In this document: piece by piece, positions 34,440 to 43,400 of the stretch
How the letters are laid out: every line of letters starts with the position of its first letter
Position numbering within the stretch: position 1 is the first letter of the stretch
From: VGNY01 sp964549635
GTDB taxonomy: Bacteria > Chloroflexota > Dehalococcoidia > GIF9 > UBA5629
Assembly (NCBI GenBank): GCA_964549635.1
Contig: CAZJVJ010000008.1
Location: 1-64,000 of the forward strand
DNA length: 64,000 nucleotides
Reading direction: 5' to 3'
Program-made: the position numbers and the translations under genes
The notes under the pieces: model-generated
Databases searched by the model: none
What the model saw: the letters and a program-made list of their open reading frames with translations, nothing else
What the model was told of the DNA's origin: nothing

Positions 34440-34754
34440 ATGATGATAATTGACACACAAAGCGTAACCGCCACCAGAGGAAAACTGAATAGTGGGAACT
34501 TATCAGAAGCCATAGAAGATGTTAAAAAAATGCTGGAGATAAAGGAGACTCTCCTATGGCGGTCTGAAGCAATGACGCCGTGCTGCGGTTCCCTCTGCAG
34601 CATAACCGCACACCTGGCCCGCGAAGTAGAGCTACTGGAAAAAACACTCGCAGCAATGGAAAAGGGTGACAAAAATCAGGCTGCCCACCTGTTAGAGGAA
34701 TACGCACGTGCTTTAGAGGCGAGCTGTGAACCCGGCCAACCGAACTATCGCTGA
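34440..34754 (+). CDS. Small helical protein with CCGSLC motif, unknown
   Basis: 104 residues from ATG 34440; ACAAGGAGA lies 9-10 nt upstream, and ATGs at 34431 and 34443 are alternatives. Predicted mostly helical, with TPCCGSLCSITAHLAREVELLEKTL in the middle (in parts) and another Cys near the end (EASCEPG). I do not recognise the family. The CC...C arrangement on one helix could bind metal or an Fe-S cluster. Its 3' end overlaps the GalT-like gene by 29 nt, which implies co-translation with the NAD-salvage pair downstream. Confidence 0.6.
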   Translation: MMIIDTQSVTATRGKLNSGNLSEAIEDVKKMLEIKETLLWRSEAMTPCCGSLCSITAHLAREVELLEKTLAAMEKGDKNQAAHLLEEYARALEASCEPGQPNYR

Positions 34755-35841
34755 CCTGCACGCTCTGGTTGAGGCGCTGCCCCACAATTCAAAGAAAATT
34801 TTTCACCGCATATTCTCGGTGAGTATCAGCAGGGGCTACCTCAAACCGACTGAGACCATGCTACCCTGGATTGAACGGCAGTTCGGTTCAGTGGACAGGG
34901 TGGCGGAGCAGAAAATCATCAAGGTAACTAACCTCATCACCTTTGAAGGTGCTATTTTTAACCCGCTCCGAGCTCTGAGACCAAGACAGTACGAGGACAG
35001 AATCAGAGTCATGTCCAAACTTATCGATGACGCCAAGGATGACCCCCTAGACAAACCTCTGACTAGTACACCGGAGGACGTCTTCGGCCGGATCCAGGGC
35101 AGGTACTCAGTCACGGCCAGCAACATCGCCAAATATGAAGGTCTACACGCCATGATAATCTTTAAAGACCATAACCCGCTTAAGTTCTCCAGAGAGGAAA
35201 TAATCGACTACCTAGATACTGGCTGGAAATGGGCACAAAAGGCCCACCAGTATGACCCCACAGCCAAATATTACTTCTTTCTGTGGAACTCGCTAAAAAA
35301 AGCCGGAGCCAGCCTGTCTCATGGACATGCTCAAGTAGTGCTCAGCCGGGATAGCCACTTTGCCAAAATCGAAGCACTGCGTCATGCTGCCATGCGCTAT
35401 AAAGCTGAACATGGCTCAAGTTATTTCGATGACCTGTATCAAGTCCACTTCGATTTAGGTCTGGCTTTTGAAAAAAACGGAGTGAAGGTCATGGCTTATC
35501 TCACACCAATCAAGGAAAAGGAGACCATTCTTCTGGCATCAAGCTTCGACTATCCTTTCAAGAGAGCCGTCTATGAGGTCCTGGCCTGTTTTCGGGATAG
35601 GATGAACGTGACCGCTTTCAATCTGGGGATAGCCACTCCCCCGCTTAACTCACTACCCGAAGACTGGAAGGATTTTCCCATCATCGCCCGCGTCGTCGAC
35701 CGCGGTTACCCGTGGGATGGCTCCTCAGACTTTGGCACCATGGAACTTTATGCCGCAAGCATTGTCTCCAGCGACCCTTTTCAGGTAGCCCGAGAACTTA
35801 AAGAGGCGATAACCAGGAATGAGGAGGAGAAACATGGCTAG
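34726..35841 (+). CDS. GalT-like nucleotidyltransferase (HIT superfamily)
   Basis: 371 residues from GTG 34726 after GAGGCGAG. The signature SLSHGHAQVVLS carries the HxHxQ active site of the HIT/GalT superfamily, where the central His forms a nucleotidyl intermediate. The length and the C-terminal EVLACFRDRMNVTAFNLGI fit GalT-like proteins rather than small HIT hydrolases. The N-terminal cysteines that bind zinc in GalT are absent. No galactose genes are nearby. The 8-nt overlap with the nicotinamidase-NAPRTase start suggests a role linked to NAD or another nucleotide, but this is inference from position only. Confidence 0.65.
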   Translation: MNPANRTIADLHALVEALPHNSKKIFHRIFSVSISRGYLKPTETMLPWIERQFGSVDRVAEQKIIKVTNLITFEGAIFNPLRALRPRQYEDRIRVMSKLIDDAKDDPLDKPLTSTPEDVFGRIQGRYSVTASNIAKYEGLHAMIIFKDHNPLKFSREEIIDYLDTGWKWAQKAHQYDPTAKYYFFLWNSLKKAGASLSHGHAQVVLSRDSHFAKIEALRHAAMRYKAEHGSSYFDDLYQVHFDLGLAFEKNGVKVMAYLTPIKEKETILLASSFDYPFKRAVYEVLACFRDRMNVTAFNLGIATPPLNSLPEDWKDFPIIARVVDRGYPWDGSSDFGTMELYAASIVSSDPFQVARELKEAITRNEEEKHG

Positions 35842-37363
35842 AGCAGTATTAGTGGTAGATATGCTGCGTGGTTTTCTTGAGGAAGGCCATCCTCTCTACT
35901 GTGGGGCAAGAGCCCGTCGCATCATCCCAAATGTCCAGAAACTCCTGGAGCAGGAAATCGCTAAGGGTTCAAGTATCTTCTATTTGTGTGACCGCCATAC
36001 CTCTGACGACCCCGAGTTTGCCATGTTCCCTCCGCATTGCATAGAAGGTACGGAAGAGGCTGAAATCATTCCTGAGCTTTCCCCATATGTTGGCGAAGTG
36101 ATACCCAAGAAACGTTTCAGCGGCTTTTTCGGCACACCGCTGGAGAAAAAACTGGCCCGTCTAAAACCGGACACGGTTGTTGTCTGTGGCGTCTTAACCA
36201 ACATCTGCGTTATGTATAGCGTAGCGGATGCCAGAAACCGTGACTATTCGGTTGAAGTCCCGGTAGACTGCGTGGCGTCCACCAACGAAAAAGACCATTC
36301 CACTGCTTTAGACCACATGGAGAAGGTGCTGGGGGCTAAATTGACCAGGGTCACTGCAGTCACGCTACCTAAACCGCACTTTGAAATCCCCGACTTTGTC
36401 CTAGCAGGAGATACATCTGACGTCTACTTTGTCCGCACCGTGGAGATTTTGAAGAAAGAAGGCATCAATCCAACAGCTACCATGGAGGTCTTTCCCAGCC
36501 GACCCGGAATACTCTGCGGAATGGAGGAGGTTAAAGCGCTGCTGGAACAGGTCTTGCCGGAAAACAACCGCGAGGTGTGGGCGCTGTCTGAAGGCGAGCC
36601 TTTTCAGCGCAAGGAAGTCGTACTGCGCATAACCGCCCCCTATCAAAGTTACGGAATCTACGAAACGGTCTATCTGGGCATGCTATCCCATTGCAGTGGC
36701 TGGGCGACCGCCGCCAAAGAGTGCGTTGACGCCGCCCAAGGGATCCCCATCATCAGCTTTGGCGCCCGCCATGTCCACCCCCTTGTAGCTGGCATTATGG
36801 ACTATGCAGCTATCGTCGGAGGCTGTGTAAGCTGTTCCAGCATCTACGGGGCTAAGCTGGCTGGCATCCAGCCCGCCGGCACTATGCCTCATGCCTTGAT
36901 TATAATCATGGGCGATACCACCACAGCCACAAAGGCTTTCGATAAACACATGCCGCCAGAAGTCCCCCGCATCGCTCTAGTGGATACCTTCAAAGATGAA
37001 CCGGAGGAAAGCATAATCATCGCCCAGGCTCTCGGTGGCAAATTGGAGGGTGTCCGGCTCGATACTCCCGCCGAGCGTGGCAGGGTGACCGCCGACCTGG
37101 TTAAGGAGACCAGGGCCAGGCTTGATTTAGCCGGCTTCAAAGAAGTCAAGATTTTTGTTAGCGGTGGCCTCGACCCTGAACGAATCAGGTATTTCATCGA
37201 AGAAGGCGCCCCGGTTGATTTCTTCGGCGTCGGTAGCTATATCAGCAGCGCCAGGCCCATCGACTTTACCGCCGACCTTCACGCCATCGAAGGCAAGCCG
37301 ATCGCCAAGCGGGGCAGAATCCCGGGCATCACCCCCAACCCCAGACTGAAACGAATACTGTAA
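35834..37363 (+). CDS. Nicotinamidase - nicotinate phosphoribosyltransferase fusion
   Basis: 509 residues from ATG 35834, preceded by GAGGAGGAG. Residues 1-180 are an isochorismatase-fold nicotinamidase with the full triad: Asp9 (VLVVDM), Lys92 or Lys93 (PKKRFSGFFGT) and Cys125 (GVLTNICVMYS), plus metal ligands Asp53, His55 and His68 (DRHTSDD, PPHC). Residues from about 195 are nicotinate phosphoribosyltransferase: DVYFVRTVEILKKEG, FSGR-type FPSRPGILCGMEE, SFGARHVHP, and FVSGGLDPERIRYFIEEGAPVDFFGVGS (in parts). Together they convert nicotinamide to nicotinate mononucleotide in two successive steps. It is preceded by the GalT-like gene. Confidence 0.9.
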   Translation: MARAVLVVDMLRGFLEEGHPLYCGARARRIIPNVQKLLEQEIAKGSSIFYLCDRHTSDDPEFAMFPPHCIEGTEEAEIIPELSPYVGEVIPKKRFSGFFGTPLEKKLARLKPDTVVVCGVLTNICVMYSVADARNRDYSVEVPVDCVASTNEKDHSTALDHMEKVLGAKLTRVTAVTLPKPHFEIPDFVLAGDTSDVYFVRTVEILKKEGINPTATMEVFPSRPGILCGMEEVKALLEQVLPENNREVWALSEGEPFQRKEVVLRITAPYQSYGIYETVYLGMLSHCSGWATAAKECVDAAQGIPIISFGARHVHPLVAGIMDYAAIVGGCVSCSSIYGAKLAGIQPAGTMPHALIIIMGDTTTATKAFDKHMPPEVPRIALVDTFKDEPEESIIIAQALGGKLEGVRLDTPAERGRVTADLVKETRARLDLAGFKEVKIFVSGGLDPERIRYFIEEGAPVDFFGVGSYISSARPIDFTADLHAIEGKPIAKRGRIPGITPNPRLKRIL

Positions 37364-37395
37364 CAGAAATAAAGTTCAAACAGGGAGGGCGAAAT

Positions 37396-38793
37396 TTGAA
37401 GAAATTGCTTTTCATACCGTTGGCAATCGTTGTTCTGTACTTCGGCGTGCTGCTCTGGTTCACAGATTTCGATGCCAGCCTGCGCTTCGACTTTCACAAG
37501 CTCAAAAGCTCTCCGCTGCACTTCGGGAAAGATTTCCTCTGGGGCAGTGCCACTGCAGCCCATCAGGTCGAGGGCAACTGCACAAACAACAACTGGTTTC
37601 AATTCGAATCTGCCGTGGATGAGCGCGGCAATCCACGCATATCTAACTATCAAAGGGCTGGCATCGCGTGCGACCACTGGAACCGCTATAAAGAAGATAT
37701 TCAGCTTATGAAGGCGCTGTCACTGAACGCCTATCGCTTTTCAGTGGAGTGGAGCAAGATTGAGCCAAAGCCCGGAGTATTTGATGAGACGGTACTTGAC
37801 CATTACGAGAAGGTGGTGGATGAACTACTGGCAAATGGCATTGAGCCGATGGTGACACTCCATCACTTTACCAACCCTATATGGTTTGAGGAACAGGGGG
37901 CATTCCTGCAGGAAAATTCCCCAGAAATCTTCGCCAATTTCGTGCAACGTGTCGTCCAGCGGTTGGGGCCTAAGGTAAAATTATGGTGCACAATCAATGA
38001 GCCGTCCATTTATGCTGTCCTGGGATATTTCACAGCAGAGTTTCCCCCTGCTGAAAAAGACGCCAAGAAGGCAGTATTGGTCTTTCGCAACTTGCTGCGC
38101 GCCCATACGGCAGCTTACACCGTGATTAAAAAGCTAGAGCCGCAAGCTCAGGTTGGTTTAGTTGTAAACATCAGCATCTTCGACCCTCCTAACAGGTGGA
38201 ATGTGCTCGATGTCCTGCTAGCTCACCTGCTCAACAAGAATTTGAACGAAGTGCATTTTCCATACCTCGTAGATGGGCGTTTCAATTTCTCATTACCAGG
38301 TCTCGCCAGCGAATCCTATACCAGCGGCGTGAGGGAGGCTTTCGACTTCGTCGGCCTGAATTATTATACGCACTTTCACAGGCGATTTAACCCCTTTAGT
38401 GAAGAGCTGTTTACTGAAGTGACACGCCTGCCTCCAGAGGAATTGACGGACATGGGATATGAAATTTACCCTGAAGGTTTATACCGGGCGCTCAAACTAA
38501 TAACTAGATATACATCCAAACCCATTTATATCACGGAAAACGGCATCGCTGATAACAGTGACACCAAGAGGGCAAAGTTTATTGAAGACCACTTGTCGGT
38601 CGTAAACAAGGCAATAGCGGACGGAATGAATATCAAAGGCTACTTCTACTGGTCTTTAATGGACAATTTCGAGTGGGCTCATGGTTTTGAAAAGCGGTTC
38701 GGACTTTACCATGTCGATTTCGCCACCCAAAAGCGGACGCTACGTCAGGGAAGCCTCAAATACCTGGAGATAATTCAGAAGAGTAAGGAGTGA
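37396..38793 (+). CDS. Membrane-anchored glycoside hydrolase family 1 (beta-glucosidase type)
   Basis: 465 residues from a TTG start with CAGGGAGGG before it. A single N-terminal hydrophobic helix (residues 4-22, LLFIPLAIVVLYFGVLLWF) has no signal-peptidase site and probably anchors the enzyme outside the membrane. The GH1 barrel follows: FLWGSATAAHQVEG, the acid/base Glu202 in CTINEPS, and nucleophile Glu381 in ITENGIAD. YFYWSLMDNFEWAHGFEKRFGLYHVDF closes the active site (in parts). GH1 enzymes are mostly cytoplasmic, so anchoring is unusual. The sugar is unknown. It is last in its cluster. Confidence 0.9.
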   Translation: MKKLLFIPLAIVVLYFGVLLWFTDFDASLRFDFHKLKSSPLHFGKDFLWGSATAAHQVEGNCTNNNWFQFESAVDERGNPRISNYQRAGIACDHWNRYKEDIQLMKALSLNAYRFSVEWSKIEPKPGVFDETVLDHYEKVVDELLANGIEPMVTLHHFTNPIWFEEQGAFLQENSPEIFANFVQRVVQRLGPKVKLWCTINEPSIYAVLGYFTAEFPPAEKDAKKAVLVFRNLLRAHTAAYTVIKKLEPQAQVGLVVNISIFDPPNRWNVLDVLLAHLLNKNLNEVHFPYLVDGRFNFSLPGLASESYTSGVREAFDFVGLNYYTHFHRRFNPFSEELFTEVTRLPPEELTDMGYEIYPEGLYRALKLITRYTSKPIYITENGIADNSDTKRAKFIEDHLSVVNKAIADGMNIKGYFYWSLMDNFEWAHGFEKRFGLYHVDFATQKRTLRQGSLKYLEIIQKSKE

Positions 38794-39285
38794 AACACGT
38801 TTGTGCCAAGCCTTAGCCCCTCTGATATAGCTGTAGGTTAATACTTCGGAATTGCATCAGAAGTAGCACTGATGTCTAGACCCCTAATGTAAATCTGCAA
38901 CCCCGGCGTTGAAGCCTTCAGGCTAAGGCAGGAATGGGCCTGATTAATCTCGTTAAAGATAATCAGTTCAGTGCTTTGACACACTGGAATAATGGGTGTT
39001 ATACTTTGAGCGAGCGCCTTTTGGCGCCACAAAACCAAGAGGTAGAGCTTGCTAAGTCCTTACTGTGTCTTAGACTTAGGTGTAAGCCTCAAACTCGAAC
39101 ATCTCAGGCGACATGAAATCTTCGAGGAACTGGTGAAGAAACTGATTTCGTCATCGAAAGTGTGACAATTAGGCCTCGAGAATAAATGGAGGGTCTATAG
39201 GTGACTATCCTGCTCCTCTGACGTTTCTATTATAATACCTTCTTGCTTGTGATGTCTTGCTTTTTGTTCTCCTTTCTCCTCTGCA
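38794..39285. other. Gene-free, decayed spacer
   Basis: No complete gene is visible. It holds diverged copies of the dispersed hairpin (38802-38821 and about 38920-38937). It also holds a short open stretch ending in LEHLRRHEIFEELVKKLISSSKV with a stop near 39165, which looks like the tail of a lost gene. Together with the transposase remnant to its right, it marks a region of old insertion and decay. Confidence 0.5.
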
Positions 39286-39480
39286 TTACCTCTCCTCCAC
39301 GCGCACATCAGCCATACCACTCAAATCTACTGCCCGCTGAACTACATAGACTAGAAGGCCTGCTACCACATGGCTCTTGAGGTCCCAAACCCATATGAAG
39401 GGGCTAAAATCATCCATCACTGTCACCGAGTAATTCCCGCCTCAACCTACTACCCCGAAATAGGCACAGCCGATTGCCCA
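39286..39480 (-). pseudogene. Remnant of a DDE integrase-core transposase
   Basis: On the minus strand the frame ending at TAA 39288-39286 reads NYSVTVMDDFSPFIWVWDL and then VVQRAVDLSGMADVRVEER. This matches the core of IS3/IS481-type transposases, which read roughly YYYxVTVMDDFSRFILAW and VVQxAVDxTGM; the Asp of VMDDFS is the second catalytic acid. Upstream the same frame has YFGVVG then TGA (39444-39442) where the family has Trp, so TGG has become TGA. Both ends of the gene are missing. It lies against the 39534 scaffold gap and is clearly inactive. Confidence 0.7.
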
Positions 39481-39533
39481 TAGTTTATTTTATCTCCTCT
39501 TTAAATTCCGTATCGCTCAACCTGCATGCGAGC

Positions 39534-39633
39534 NNNNNNNNNNNNNNNNNNNNNNNNNNNNNNNNNNNNNNNNNNNNNNNNNNNNNNNNNNNNNNNNNNN
39601 NNNNNNNNNNNNNNNNNNNNNNNNNNNNNNNNN
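39534..39633. other. Scaffold gap of 100 N flanked by identical 55-bp ends
   Basis: Positions 39479-39533 and 39634-39688 are identical, the same 55-bp pattern as at the cas3 gap. Collapsing it joins the transposase remnant directly to the small gene on its right. Confidence 0.85.
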
Positions 39634-39639
39634 CATAGT

Positions 39640-39837
39640 TTATTTTATCTCCTCTTTAAATTCCGTATCGCTCAACCTGCATGCGAGCCGTTCAAACTCC
39701 TCAACAGTCATGCCCAATAAGCCAGCCCATCTGGCACCGAAAAGCTTAAAATAGCCCTCCATGCCAGGTGGCGGGTTGAATATATCCCCAAATAGCATCT
39801 CTCTGGTCGGCAAAGTGTTGGACGTATCAATAATCAT
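39640..39837 (-). CDS. Short protein of unknown family, possibly a truncated enzyme N-terminus
   Basis: 65 residues from ATG 39837 with AAAGGAG 9 nt before it. The sequence MIIDTSNTLPTREML, then FNPPPGMEGYFKLFGARWAG and MTVEEFERLACRLSD, looks like the start of a larger protein. Its style recalls the N-termini of COG2159 amidohydrolases, though the expected HxH is absent. The stop is 1 nt from the transposase remnant frame once the gap is collapsed, so it may have been cut by insertion. It is divergent from the dehydratase cluster. Confidence 0.5.
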   Translation of the reverse strand: MIIDTSNTLPTREMLFGDIFNPPPGMEGYFKLFGARWAGLLGMTVEEFERLACRLSDTEFKEEIK

Positions 39838-39988
39838 ACCTAGTAACTCCTTTCATTTTTTGCGATATCTTTGATGCCAGCCCGCAATTATACCACCACG
39901 AATCCCAACACCACCATTCTTGTGTTATAATTTGCCACATAAAAAGTCGCCTGAAGACCATTAAGACTTTAGAGGAGGGCCACAGGCT

Positions 39989-41332
39989 ATGGTTACGGAA
40001 GAGAAAAAGAAGGTGATTAACCGACTGAAATCGATGTACCCGCTTCGGGCTAAAGTGAACGAGACCTATCTGAAAAGCGCCGAGGCAATCAAGGCAGGCA
40101 AACCGGCTGTCTGGGCTATGCTGAATTTCTACTTTGGCGACCCCATCCTCAAGGCAATGGATGTGGAGGTGGTCTATCCAGAAAATTACGGGGCGGTGCT
40201 TGCCGCTACCGGCATTGCCCAGCGCTATCTTGACCAGTCTGACGCCGACGGCTTCCCAACACACCTCTGCGGTTACAGCCGGACCAGTCTCGGCTATACC
40301 TCGAGGATGATGAAAGAACTGAAAGGCGAGATACCACCGGAAGCTCCATTTGGCGGTATGCCCAGGCCTGTATTCCTGCTAGCTTCGTCCGCCATCTGCG
40401 ATGCCCGATATAAGTGGTTCCAGGCGCTGGGGCGTTACATGGATGTCCCTATCTGGACTCTCGAGGCACCAGCACCAGGTAATAAGGAATTTTTTATCGA
40501 AGGCAGCTATGAGCGAATGGTCGAGCTTGGGGTGAAACATCTCAAGGACTTTGTCAACTTTGTGGAACGCATGCTGGGCAAGAAAATGGACTGGGACAGG
40601 CTGGATAAAACAGTGAACCTCATGATAGAGATCAACCGCGTGTGGTACGAGACCAACGAACTCCGCAAGGCAAGGCCCTGTCCCATGCACAGCCGTGATT
40701 TCTGGAGCGCTATGCCAGCCGCCCTATTTTTGGCCGGCGACCTCGAGGACTCGCTGCAGCTCTACAAAAACGCCTATCAGGAGGTCAAAGAAAGGGTGGA
40801 TAAAGGCATAGGGGCCATACCAGAGGAAAAGTACCGTTTGGTCTTCGCCGAGCTGCCACCCTGGCATAGCCTGGCACTTTTCGATAAGCTGGCCGAAAGG
40901 GGCTGGAACTTCGTTGTCGAAAGCTTCGGCTACCGTCCACCGATACCCCTCGACCTGAGCCAAATCGATGACCCGCTGGAACGTATCACCAGGTTCGGCA
41001 TGCAGTTCTTCGCCGGCTATTACGAGGATGCCAGAAAACAAAACATCCTCGGCGGTGCCTTCGCCTACCCCTACCTTAAGTATGCCAGAGAATGGAAATG
41101 CGACGGCGCACTGCTACACCCGCTCATAAGTTGCCGCAGCGCCTCCACACACCTGCCTTACGTCTCACATCTTTTGATGGAGAAACTGAAGGTGCCTTCA
41201 TTGAGCGTGGAGGGAGATATCGTAGACCTCCGCATGTTCGACCCCGACGATGTTCTAGCCAGAGCCGAACCCTTCGAGGAAACAATGGAACACTACCGGA
41301 AATTAAGGAGACAGGAAGGGTTTGACTGGTGA
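39989..41332 (+). CDS. 2-Hydroxyacyl-CoA dehydratase / benzoyl-CoA reductase (HgdB/BcrB-like) subunit
   Basis: 447 residues with AGAGGAGGGCC before the ATG. This family forms one half of Fe-S enzymes that dehydrate 2-hydroxyacyl-CoA or reduce benzoyl-CoA after ATP-driven electron injection. Candidate cluster ligands: Cys94 (THLCGYSRTS), Cys137 (SAICDARYK) and a C-terminal Cys in HPLISCRSAS. The CGYSRTSLG block and SSAICDARYKWFQ are typical of the larger subunit. It is followed by a second dehydratase-family subunit and two activase genes, which resembles the four-gene arrangement of class I benzoyl-CoA reductase. Substrate is undetermined. A TATAAT at 39926-39931 may be its -10 box. Confidence 0.87.
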   Translation: MVTEEKKKVINRLKSMYPLRAKVNETYLKSAEAIKAGKPAVWAMLNFYFGDPILKAMDVEVVYPENYGAVLAATGIAQRYLDQSDADGFPTHLCGYSRTSLGYTSRMMKELKGEIPPEAPFGGMPRPVFLLASSAICDARYKWFQALGRYMDVPIWTLEAPAPGNKEFFIEGSYERMVELGVKHLKDFVNFVERMLGKKMDWDRLDKTVNLMIEINRVWYETNELRKARPCPMHSRDFWSAMPAALFLAGDLEDSLQLYKNAYQEVKERVDKGIGAIPEEKYRLVFAELPPWHSLALFDKLAERGWNFVVESFGYRPPIPLDLSQIDDPLERITRFGMQFFAGYYEDARKQNILGGAFAYPYLKYAREWKCDGALLHPLISCRSASTHLPYVSHLLMEKLKVPSLSVEGDIVDLRMFDPDDVLARAEPFEETMEHYRKLRRQEGFDW

Positions 41333-41369
41333 AATCCGAGCAAATCTCAATTCTTAAGAGGTGTCAACA

Positions 41370-42536
41370 ATGTCAGACAAGAGCACAGGTCTTAAAAGAG
41401 CCAAAGAAATCTACCAGGACCGGTCACAGAGGGCCAGGGAGCTGAAGGCCCAGGGCAAGAAGATAATAGGCTATCCCTGCGTCTACGTGCCACTGGAGAT
41501 GCTTACCGCCCTCGACCTGGTGCCGTACCGCACATGTGGCGATATCAGGGAGCCGGTCACCGAGGCTGACAGGGCACTGCCCACTTCCTTCTGCCCCATA
41601 ATGCGCACCTGCCTTGATTGCGCACTGAAGGGCAGGAACGATTTCTTGGACGGCATGGTCGCCATTCATTCCAGCGACCCCCAGGAGAAGACAGCACGCG
41701 TCTGGGAATTCTACGTGGAGCAGCCTTACTTTCACTTCATAGACATGCCTGGCACGGTCCGCCCTGAGGCTTTGGAATACTTCAAAAGCCAGTTGAACGA
41801 CTTCAAAAAGACGCTGGAGTCATTCACTGGCAAGAAAATGTCGGCTGATGCGCTAAAGACAGCCATCGAGTGGCACAACAAACAGAGAGCGCTGGTGAAG
41901 GAGCTATACGAGCTGACCAGACCAGCCCCACCGCTCATCTCGGGGACAGAAATCGTCCAAGTGGTAAAGGCCCTCATGAGTCTGCCGGTGACCGAGGGGA
42001 ACGAGCTGCTTTCACAGGTGATAAGTGAAGTCAAAAGCCGCAAAGAAGGCCCGCAAAAGAAATCAGCACGGCTGCTCATCTGGAGTAGCACCCTGGATGA
42101 CACCGCCATCATGGAAATATTCGAGGCCGGGGCCAATGTGGTGATGGACGAGTCCTGCGGCGGTATGAGGCCCTACAGGGGCAGTGTGAAACTCAACACC
42201 GAGCCGCTGGACGGGCTGGCTGATTACTACCTGAACGAGATCACCTGCGCCCGCACCTTCAGGCAGGCAGCCATCGGCGAGATCAAGAAGGACTACAAGA
42301 AGGATTTGCAAAGCCGCTTCGGCTACCTGAAAGACATAATCAAAAAGTGGAATATCAACGGGGCCATTCTTCTGCTCGTCAGGTATTGTGACCCCTTCGC
42401 CTTCGAGATGCCCTCGCTCAAGGACTACCTCGACAGCATTGGCGTCCCTAGCACCTACATCGAATATGACTACACTGTTGGGGCTTTAGCCCCGTTAAGG
42501 ACCAGGGCTGAAGCTTTCATTGAGACAATAAGCTAA
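41370..42536 (+). CDS. HgdB/BcrC-like second subunit, one presumed cluster cysteine replaced
   Basis: 388 residues from ATG 41370 after AAGAGGTG (an in-frame GTG at 41361 overlaps that site). Family features: GKKIIGYPCVYVPLEMLTALDLVPYR (in parts), TSFCPIMRTCLDCALKG, and a C-terminal LLVRYCDPFAFEMPSLKDYL. In relatives the segment after the first Cys reads roughly DGxVxxHxCDxxRRLxDxW with Cys as the second cluster ligand. Here it is DGMVAIHSSDPQEKTARVWEF, with Ser in that place. Cys81 or Cys84 nearby might substitute. The partner subunit has all three. It starts 37 nt after the first subunit and 21 nt before the activase. Confidence 0.84.
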   Translation: MSDKSTGLKRAKEIYQDRSQRARELKAQGKKIIGYPCVYVPLEMLTALDLVPYRTCGDIREPVTEADRALPTSFCPIMRTCLDCALKGRNDFLDGMVAIHSSDPQEKTARVWEFYVEQPYFHFIDMPGTVRPEALEYFKSQLNDFKKTLESFTGKKMSADALKTAIEWHNKQRALVKELYELTRPAPPLISGTEIVQVVKALMSLPVTEGNELLSQVISEVKSRKEGPQKKSARLLIWSSTLDDTAIMEIFEAGANVVMDESCGGMRPYRGSVKLNTEPLDGLADYYLNEITCARTFRQAAIGEIKKDYKKDLQSRFGYLKDIIKKWNINGAILLLVRYCDPFAFEMPSLKDYLDSIGVPSTYIEYDYTVGALAPLRTRAEAFIETIS

Positions 42537-42557
42537 CCAAGTCTTTCCAGAGGCCAA

Positions 42558-43400
42558 ATGTACTTTGCCGGAGTGGACATAGGCTCCACCATGACCAAAG
42601 TAGTCATCCTGGACAGGGGTGGCAGGATTCTGACCGCCATCAAAGGCCCAACCGGCCCAGAGCACCGCCAGCTAGCCAACGAGGTCATGAAAATGGCATT
42701 AGATGAGGCTGGGCTGCAGCTTGATGACATATCCTATATTGTGGCCACAGGCTATGGTCGATTCAACGTCCCCTTTGCTGACCGCCACCTCACCGAGCTG
42801 AGCTGTCACGCCAAAGGCGTTTACAGCCTGTTTCCAAACGTCAGGACAGCTATAGACATCGGCGGTCAGGATGCTAAGTGCATGAAAATCAGCAACGGCA
42901 GGCTAACCGACTTCGCTATGAATGACAAATGTGCCGCCGGGACCGGTCGGTTCCTAGAGGTTATCGCCACCACGCTGGGAATCAATTTGGATGATTTGGG
43001 GGATATCTCCCTGAAGTCCACCAGGAAGGTCCAAATAAGCAACTTCTGCACCATCTTCGCTCAGCAAGAGGTGGTGTCACGCCTGTCAGAAGGCGAGAAA
43101 CTGGAGGACATCATTGCCGGACTTCACGATGCTCTGGCGAGCAGGGTGGCAGCACTGGTGCGCCGGCTGAAGGTAGAGCCCGATGTGGTGCTCACCGGCG
43201 GTGTGGCTAAGAACATAGGCATGGTCAAGGCGATGAAAGAGAATCTAGGCTGCGAGCTTTTTGTTCCTCAAGACCCGCTCATAACCGGGGCACTGGGCGC
43301 TGCCATACTGGCGAAGGAACAGGCGCTGGAGACAATGGCCAAAGGCGAGACCGTCCCGGCAAAGCCACGCTGTCTGGAGAAAGCCACCCTTTTCCATTAG
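42558..43400 (+). CDS. Activator ATPase (HgdC/BcrA-like), canonical
   Basis: 280 residues. Dimeric ASKHA-fold ATPases of this type hold one 4Fe-4S cluster at the dimer interface and push one electron to the dehydratase or reductase at the cost of ATP. Seen: phosphate-1 loop GVDIGSTMTKVVILD, phosphate-2 AIDIGGQDAKCMK, cluster Cys in NDKCAAGTGRFLE and NFCTIFAQQEV, and the adenosine motif VLTGGVAKNIGMV. All are intact. Paired with the activase gene at 43866, which has a degenerate phosphate-2 loop. Confidence 0.9.
   Translation: MYFAGVDIGSTMTKVVILDRGGRILTAIKGPTGPEHRQLANEVMKMALDEAGLQLDDISYIVATGYGRFNVPFADRHLTELSCHAKGVYSLFPNVRTAIDIGGQDAKCMKISNGRLTDFAMNDKCAAGTGRFLEVIATTLGINLDDLGDISLKSTRKVQISNFCTIFAQQEVVSRLSEGEKLEDIIAGLHDALASRVAALVRRLKVEPDVVLTGGVAKNIGMVKAMKENLGCELFVPQDPLITGALGAAILAKEQALETMAKGETVPAKPRCLEKATLFH

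Noticed and set aside
38934..39116. 60-codon plus-strand frame in the decayed spacer
   Set aside because: No ribosome site, and a different frame of the same DNA gives a more protein-like tail; no family recognised.
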